From Salirhabdus euzebyi (lineage in GTDB: Bacteria > Bacillota > Bacilli > Bacillales > Alkalibacillaceae): a stretch of 64,000 nt of DNA. The notes under the pieces were generated by a model. The model ran no database searches, had not been told where the DNA came from, and worked only from the letters and a program-made list of their open reading frames with translations. Numbering within the stretch: the first letter of the stretch is position 1; each line of letters starts with the position of its first letter. The stretch spans positions 186,001-250,000 of the forward strand of contig NZ_JACHGH010000006.1 in assembly GCF_014207435.1 (NCBI RefSeq). Reading direction: 5' to 3'. Below are positions 61,901-64,000 of this stretch, in pieces. The translations under genes and the position numbers were made by a program.

Positions 61901-61989
61901 TGTTACTAATTCCAGTTGTTTATACGTATTTGGATGATTTATCGCGGAAAGTTGTTGGGTGGTTTGATAAAGATAAGAAAGTTAGTTAG
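58915..61989 (+). CDS. RND-family efflux permease (SwrC/AcrB-like)
   Basis: 1024 residues, GTG start immediately after the adaptor stop. Twelve helices, two large extracytoplasmic loops with pseudo-duplicated PN/PC domains, and DLYPEIDLPIAVV near the N-terminus. In helix 4 the proton-relay motif reads GIGMMVDSSIVILEN, with one Asp where AcrB has DD. A GGGGFGGFSS glycine loop lies near 600. Similar to B. subtilis SwrC, which affects surfactin resistance and swarming; the substrate here is unknown. Confidence 0.9.
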   Translation: MKLVDTSVRRPVGVFMIVAAIVALGFVSLRNLNIDLYPEIDLPIAVVSTSYEGAAPQEVEKLISRPIESAVSSIEGIESVQSQSQPGASLIVLMFNTGADLDTALLEVREKVDQVKGMLPDTAGDPNVLRFDPQQIPVMWVGLTGENATDLQTIAEDQLVPFFERQDGVASVSVEGGVGEEVQVELQLDKLIQYGLNSSSIVQAINSANQSASAGVIEKGDKELQIRIQGEYESMADIKQTLVQTPTGAVIHLEDIATIEQKVQERTSISIVNGKPSIVLSVLKKTDGNTVQVANAMYEAIEEVKDDLPEGVNLEIVFDTSNFIRMSIDSVVQNMGVGAVFSALILLLFLRSFRATLVIGISIPIAIISTFTLMYFTGETLNILTMGGLALGIGMMVDSSIVILENIVSYRQQGYSLKEAAKVGASELAPAVIASTTTTLVVFLPIVFVEGIASEMFTPLALTISFALIASLIVSVTLIPMLSSKLLTKPLQTEGKRYWFDRFLNKVNDIYRTILKGVLKYRKTTIFATLGAIALSLSLIPFIGTEFIPASDEGQIEIRVSTPTGTNLATTQEVVEQVNEKLSPFEDVIETNYISIGGGGFGGFSSNTNRADYTIQLIPKDERTQSTTEIMTEINNAVGKVPGAEIVVREMASGMGGGDPVQIQLNGPEHEVLAELSDQVVYLLQEIEGIHNPESSASEGRPEVIININRELAAQYGLSYQQVLSQVQMSFSGQIATRYRSEGNELDVKLVLPEDRRSTIEDLETLPIQTATGAMIPLNTVAELNQIQGPVNLLRQNQQRQMNVSSDIVDRDLGSIMEEVQGKLDSLNMPEGYTYTIGGQAEDMMDSFTKLTYALIFSIFLVYAVMAVQFENFLHPFVIMFSLPATVVGILVGLFITGKPLSITAFVGVIMLAGIVVNNAIVLVDYINILRRRGQERNEAILNAGPSRLRPILMTTLTTVLGMIPLSLGWGEGAEAQQPLAIVIIFGLTVSMLFTLLLIPVVYTYLDDLSRKVVGWFDKDKKVS

Positions 61990-62030
61990 TTTATGGTAAT
62001 TTTGATAAATATTTTTTGTTGGTAAATTGT

Positions 62031-62068
62031 GAAAGCCGTTTGCCTAAGGTGGGGAAAACGGCTTTATT
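62031..62068 (+). terminator. Terminator of the efflux operon
   Basis: AAAGCCGTTT / AAACGGCTTT hairpin followed by ATTTC. Confidence 0.8.
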
Positions 62069-62221
62069 TCTTGGTTTATCGGGTCTTTACCGGGATTCTC
62101 ACCTTTAATATTTAATCTGATTTACCACAATACTAAGAACAAAATTGTAAATAAATCGACACAAAAAAACCTTTTATGTTAAGATTATTAAAATTAATTT
62201 TAAATTAAAGCAGGGATAATT

Positions 62222-63328
62222 ATGTTTAATGTTACAGAGCTTATTATAGCTTTTATAATTTCTTTTGCTTCAAGTTTATTACTGACCTTTCCGGTAAAAA
62301 AGTTGGCTGTAAAAATTGGAGCATTAGATTTTCCTAATTATCGCAAAATTCATCATAAGGTAACACCAAGATTAGGTGGATTGAGTATATATTTAGGTAC
62401 TGTGGCAGGTTTGCTTTATTTGTTTCCGAAGCAAGCTGAGATGAAGGCTATAATCATAGGTTCATTAATTGTTGTTATTACCGGTATGGTTGATGATAAG
62501 TATCAAATTAAACCAGTTTTGAAACTCTCTGGACAAGTTGTTGCTGCAGGAGTAATAATATCTGCTGGTTTAATTATTGAAAAAGTAACTCTTCCAATTG
62601 TTGGAGTTGTTTATTTAGAGTATTTTAGTGTACCTTTAACCATTTTTTGGATAGTAGGAATAACAAATGCAATTAACTTAATAGACGGATTAGACGGTCT
62701 AGCTGCAGGGGTTTCTACAATTGCAATTTCAAGTATTCTTATAATGGCTATTATTGACTACAGAGTATTGGTGGTATATATATGTGTAGCATTAATAGGT
62801 AGTAATTTGGGCTTTTTGTATCACAATTTCCATCCTGCGAAAATATATATGGGTGATACGGGATCGCTCTTTCTTGGATACTCAGTTGCAGTAATTTCTA
62901 TGTTAGGATTATTTAAAAATATAGCGTTATTTAGTTTTGTAATTCCAATAATTGTATTGGCTGTGCCAATTCTTGATACAATATTTGCGATTGTGAGAAG
63001 GATTTTAAATAAAGAACCAATAATGATGCCAGATAAAAAACATTTACACTATCAATTATTGGCTTTTGGGTTTAAGCACAAAACAACAGTTTTAATTATC
63101 TATGGCTTTAGTATAATATTTGGATTGTTAGCTATCCTATTCTCACGTGCCAATTTAACTGCATCCTATATCATTGTTTTTGTTTTGTTATTGTGCATTC
63201 ATATTTTGGCCGAAATTATGGGGCTAGTAGGTAAGGGGAAAAAACCTATATTAAGGTTGGTAAAAAGGTTAGTTCAAGGAGATAAATTTATACAAAATGA
63301 TGAAAAAGTTCAACAACAAAAGCCCTAA
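62222..63328 (+). CDS. Undecaprenyl-phosphate sugar-1-phosphate transferase (TagO/WecA type)
   Basis: MraY/WecA superfamily membrane enzyme that loads a sugar-1-phosphate (commonly GlcNAc-1-P) onto undecaprenyl phosphate to begin teichoic acid or polysaccharide synthesis. 368 residues, about ten helices; motifs GMVDDKYQIKP, NLIDGLDGLAAG, MGDTGSLFLG and DKKHLHYQLL. RBS CAGGGA. It could be tagO itself; a following glycosyltransferase suggests a polysaccharide locus. The stop lies in the left arm of the terminator. Confidence 0.9.
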   Translation: MFNVTELIIAFIISFASSLLLTFPVKKLAVKIGALDFPNYRKIHHKVTPRLGGLSIYLGTVAGLLYLFPKQAEMKAIIIGSLIVVITGMVDDKYQIKPVLKLSGQVVAAGVIISAGLIIEKVTLPIVGVVYLEYFSVPLTIFWIVGITNAINLIDGLDGLAAGVSTIAISSILIMAIIDYRVLVVYICVALIGSNLGFLYHNFHPAKIYMGDTGSLFLGYSVAVISMLGLFKNIALFSFVIPIIVLAVPILDTIFAIVRRILNKEPIMMPDKKHLHYQLLAFGFKHKTTVLIIYGFSIIFGLLAILFSRANLTASYIIVFVLLLCIHILAEIMGLVGKGKKPILRLVKRLVQGDKFIQNDEKVQQQKP

Positions 63329-63353
63329 ACCTGTTACGGTTAGGGCTAATTTG
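63320..63353 (+). terminator. Hairpin after the TagO-like gene
   Basis: AGCCCTAA / TTAGGGCT perfect stem, followed by AATTTGTTTG. Confidence 0.75.
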
Positions 63354-63424
63354 TTTGTTACTTCTTAAAGGTGTTTATAGTCAAATTAAAGGTTTTTTAT
63401 TTAATATTAAAGGAAGTGATTCTA

Positions 63425-64000
63425 GTGAGTGTTTCAGTTATTATACCCACATTTAATCGATCTGAATTGCTTAGAAATTCTATACAAAGTGTTCTTGATC
63501 AGACTATTTCACCTACAGAAATAATTGTAGTTGATGACCATTCAACTGATGATACCAGTGAAGTAGTAGGATCTTTTAAAAATGAAAAAATTAAATATGT
63601 GTTAAATCGTTTTAAGAAAGGAGCAAATGGTGCAAGAAATACTGGAATCCTGTTAGCCGAATGTGATTTTATTGCATTCCAAGATAGTGATGATATTTGG
63701 TTACCGAGCAAACTGGAAGAACAATTAAATTACATGAATTCTAATCCAGAAGTGGATATGTGTTTTTGCAGCTTAAATTTAAATAAAGGTTTAAGAGTTA
63801 TTCCGAACAGGGAAGTACGACCTTCTGAGGTTAAAAGCCAATTGCGAAAAGGTAACTTTATTAGTACGCAAACCATCTTTTTAAAAAGAGAAGTGGCAAT
63901 ATCTACAATGTTTGATGAAGACCTTATGCGTTTTCAAGATTGGGACTTTTGTTTGAGAATTTCAAACCAATATTCTATACATCACTTACCAAAACCTTTG
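63425..64000 (+). CDS. Family 2 glycosyltransferase (partial, runs off window)
   Basis: Open from GTG 63425 (AAAGGAAGTG upstream) to the last base: at least 192 residues. GT-A fold: VSVIIPTFNRSELLRNSIQS (in part: VIIPTFNR), then VVDDHSTDDT, GANGARNTG, and the metal-binding FQDSDDIW. No stop reached. Probably adds a sugar to the lipid-linked product of the preceding transferase; acceptor and donor unknown. Confidence 0.9.
   Translation, partial: MSVSVIIPTFNRSELLRNSIQSVLDQTISPTEIIVVDDHSTDDTSEVVGSFKNEKIKYVLNRFKKGANGARNTGILLAECDFIAFQDSDDIWLPSKLEEQLNYMNSNPEVDMCFCSLNLNKGLRVIPNREVRPSEVKSQLRKGNFISTQTIFLKREVAISTMFDEDLMRFQDWDFCLRISNQYSIHHLPKPL

Overview
The window is a low-GC chromosomal segment from a Bacillaceae bacterium (Bacillus sensu lato). 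Endospore genes (spoIIR, spoIID, spoIIQ, spoIIID), comK, mbl, the flhO-flhP pair and the GbsR/opuC module all point there. The backbone follows the Bacillus subtilis order glpX - rho - rpmE - tdk - prfA - prmC - spoIIR - ywlB-G - glyA - upp - atp operon - ywzB - ywmB - murAA - spoIID - spoIIQ - spoIIID - mbl - flhO/P - fabZ. Nearly every gene is on the + strand. I see no rRNA, tRNA, CRISPR array, prophage or intact insertion sequence. I cannot name the species or genus from the sequence alone.

Layout. 1-6.1 kb: glpX (cut by the window edge), rho, a zinc-free type B ribosomal protein L31, tdk, prfA, prmC. 6.6-15.2 kb: spoIIR, a GNAT protein, the tRNA t6A enzyme YwlC, mntP, the protein-arginine phosphatase YwlE with an extra helical insert, a chemoreceptor, rpiB, ywlG, glyA, upp. 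15.3-26.4 kb is the accessory part: a TetR regulator with its own operator, a CocE-type hydrolase, an OpcR/GbsR-type regulator opposite a complete opuC osmoprotectant transporter, an M20 amidohydrolase that seems to start at ATT, a 44-residue YpzI-family gene, and a Vpr-like secreted subtilase. 26.4-33.8 kb: the complete ATP synthase operon atpZ-I-B-E-F-H-A-G-D-C. 34.4-44.6 kb: an 11-subunit complex I operon nuoABCDHIJKLMN without nuoEFG. 44.6-56.6 kb: ywzB, ywmB, murAA, spoIID, a NERD-domain gene, spoIIQ, a lipoprotein, spoIIID, mbl, flhO, flhP, an EpuA-family membrane protein, fabZ. 56.7-64 kb: an acidic lipoprotein, comK, an RND efflux pair, a TagO/WecA-type transferase and a truncated glycosyltransferase, probably the edge of a cell-wall or exopolysaccharide locus.

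The most unusual content is not in the genes. Six gene-free gaps (about 6.2, 14.3, 33.8, 38.1, 48.5 and 49.9 kb) are filled with degenerate short-core repeats spaced 20-21 bp apart, one of them as a 42-bp (2 x 21) unit. Three core motifs are used, and two of the three recur in more than one gap. One array splits the nuo operon between nuoH and nuoI; two arrays with the same core flank the NERD gene. I do not recognise these as a named repeat family.

Other non-coding structure: three copies of a GGGGTCTGACCCC palindromic element (one supplies the C-terminus and stop codon of spoIID), two clear copies of a hairpin element before rho and atpF, a GC-rich inverted-repeat element inside the opuC operon, a C-tract upstream of spoIIQ whose complement fits a G-quadruplex, and a hairpin that hides the ribosome binding site of the GNAT gene.
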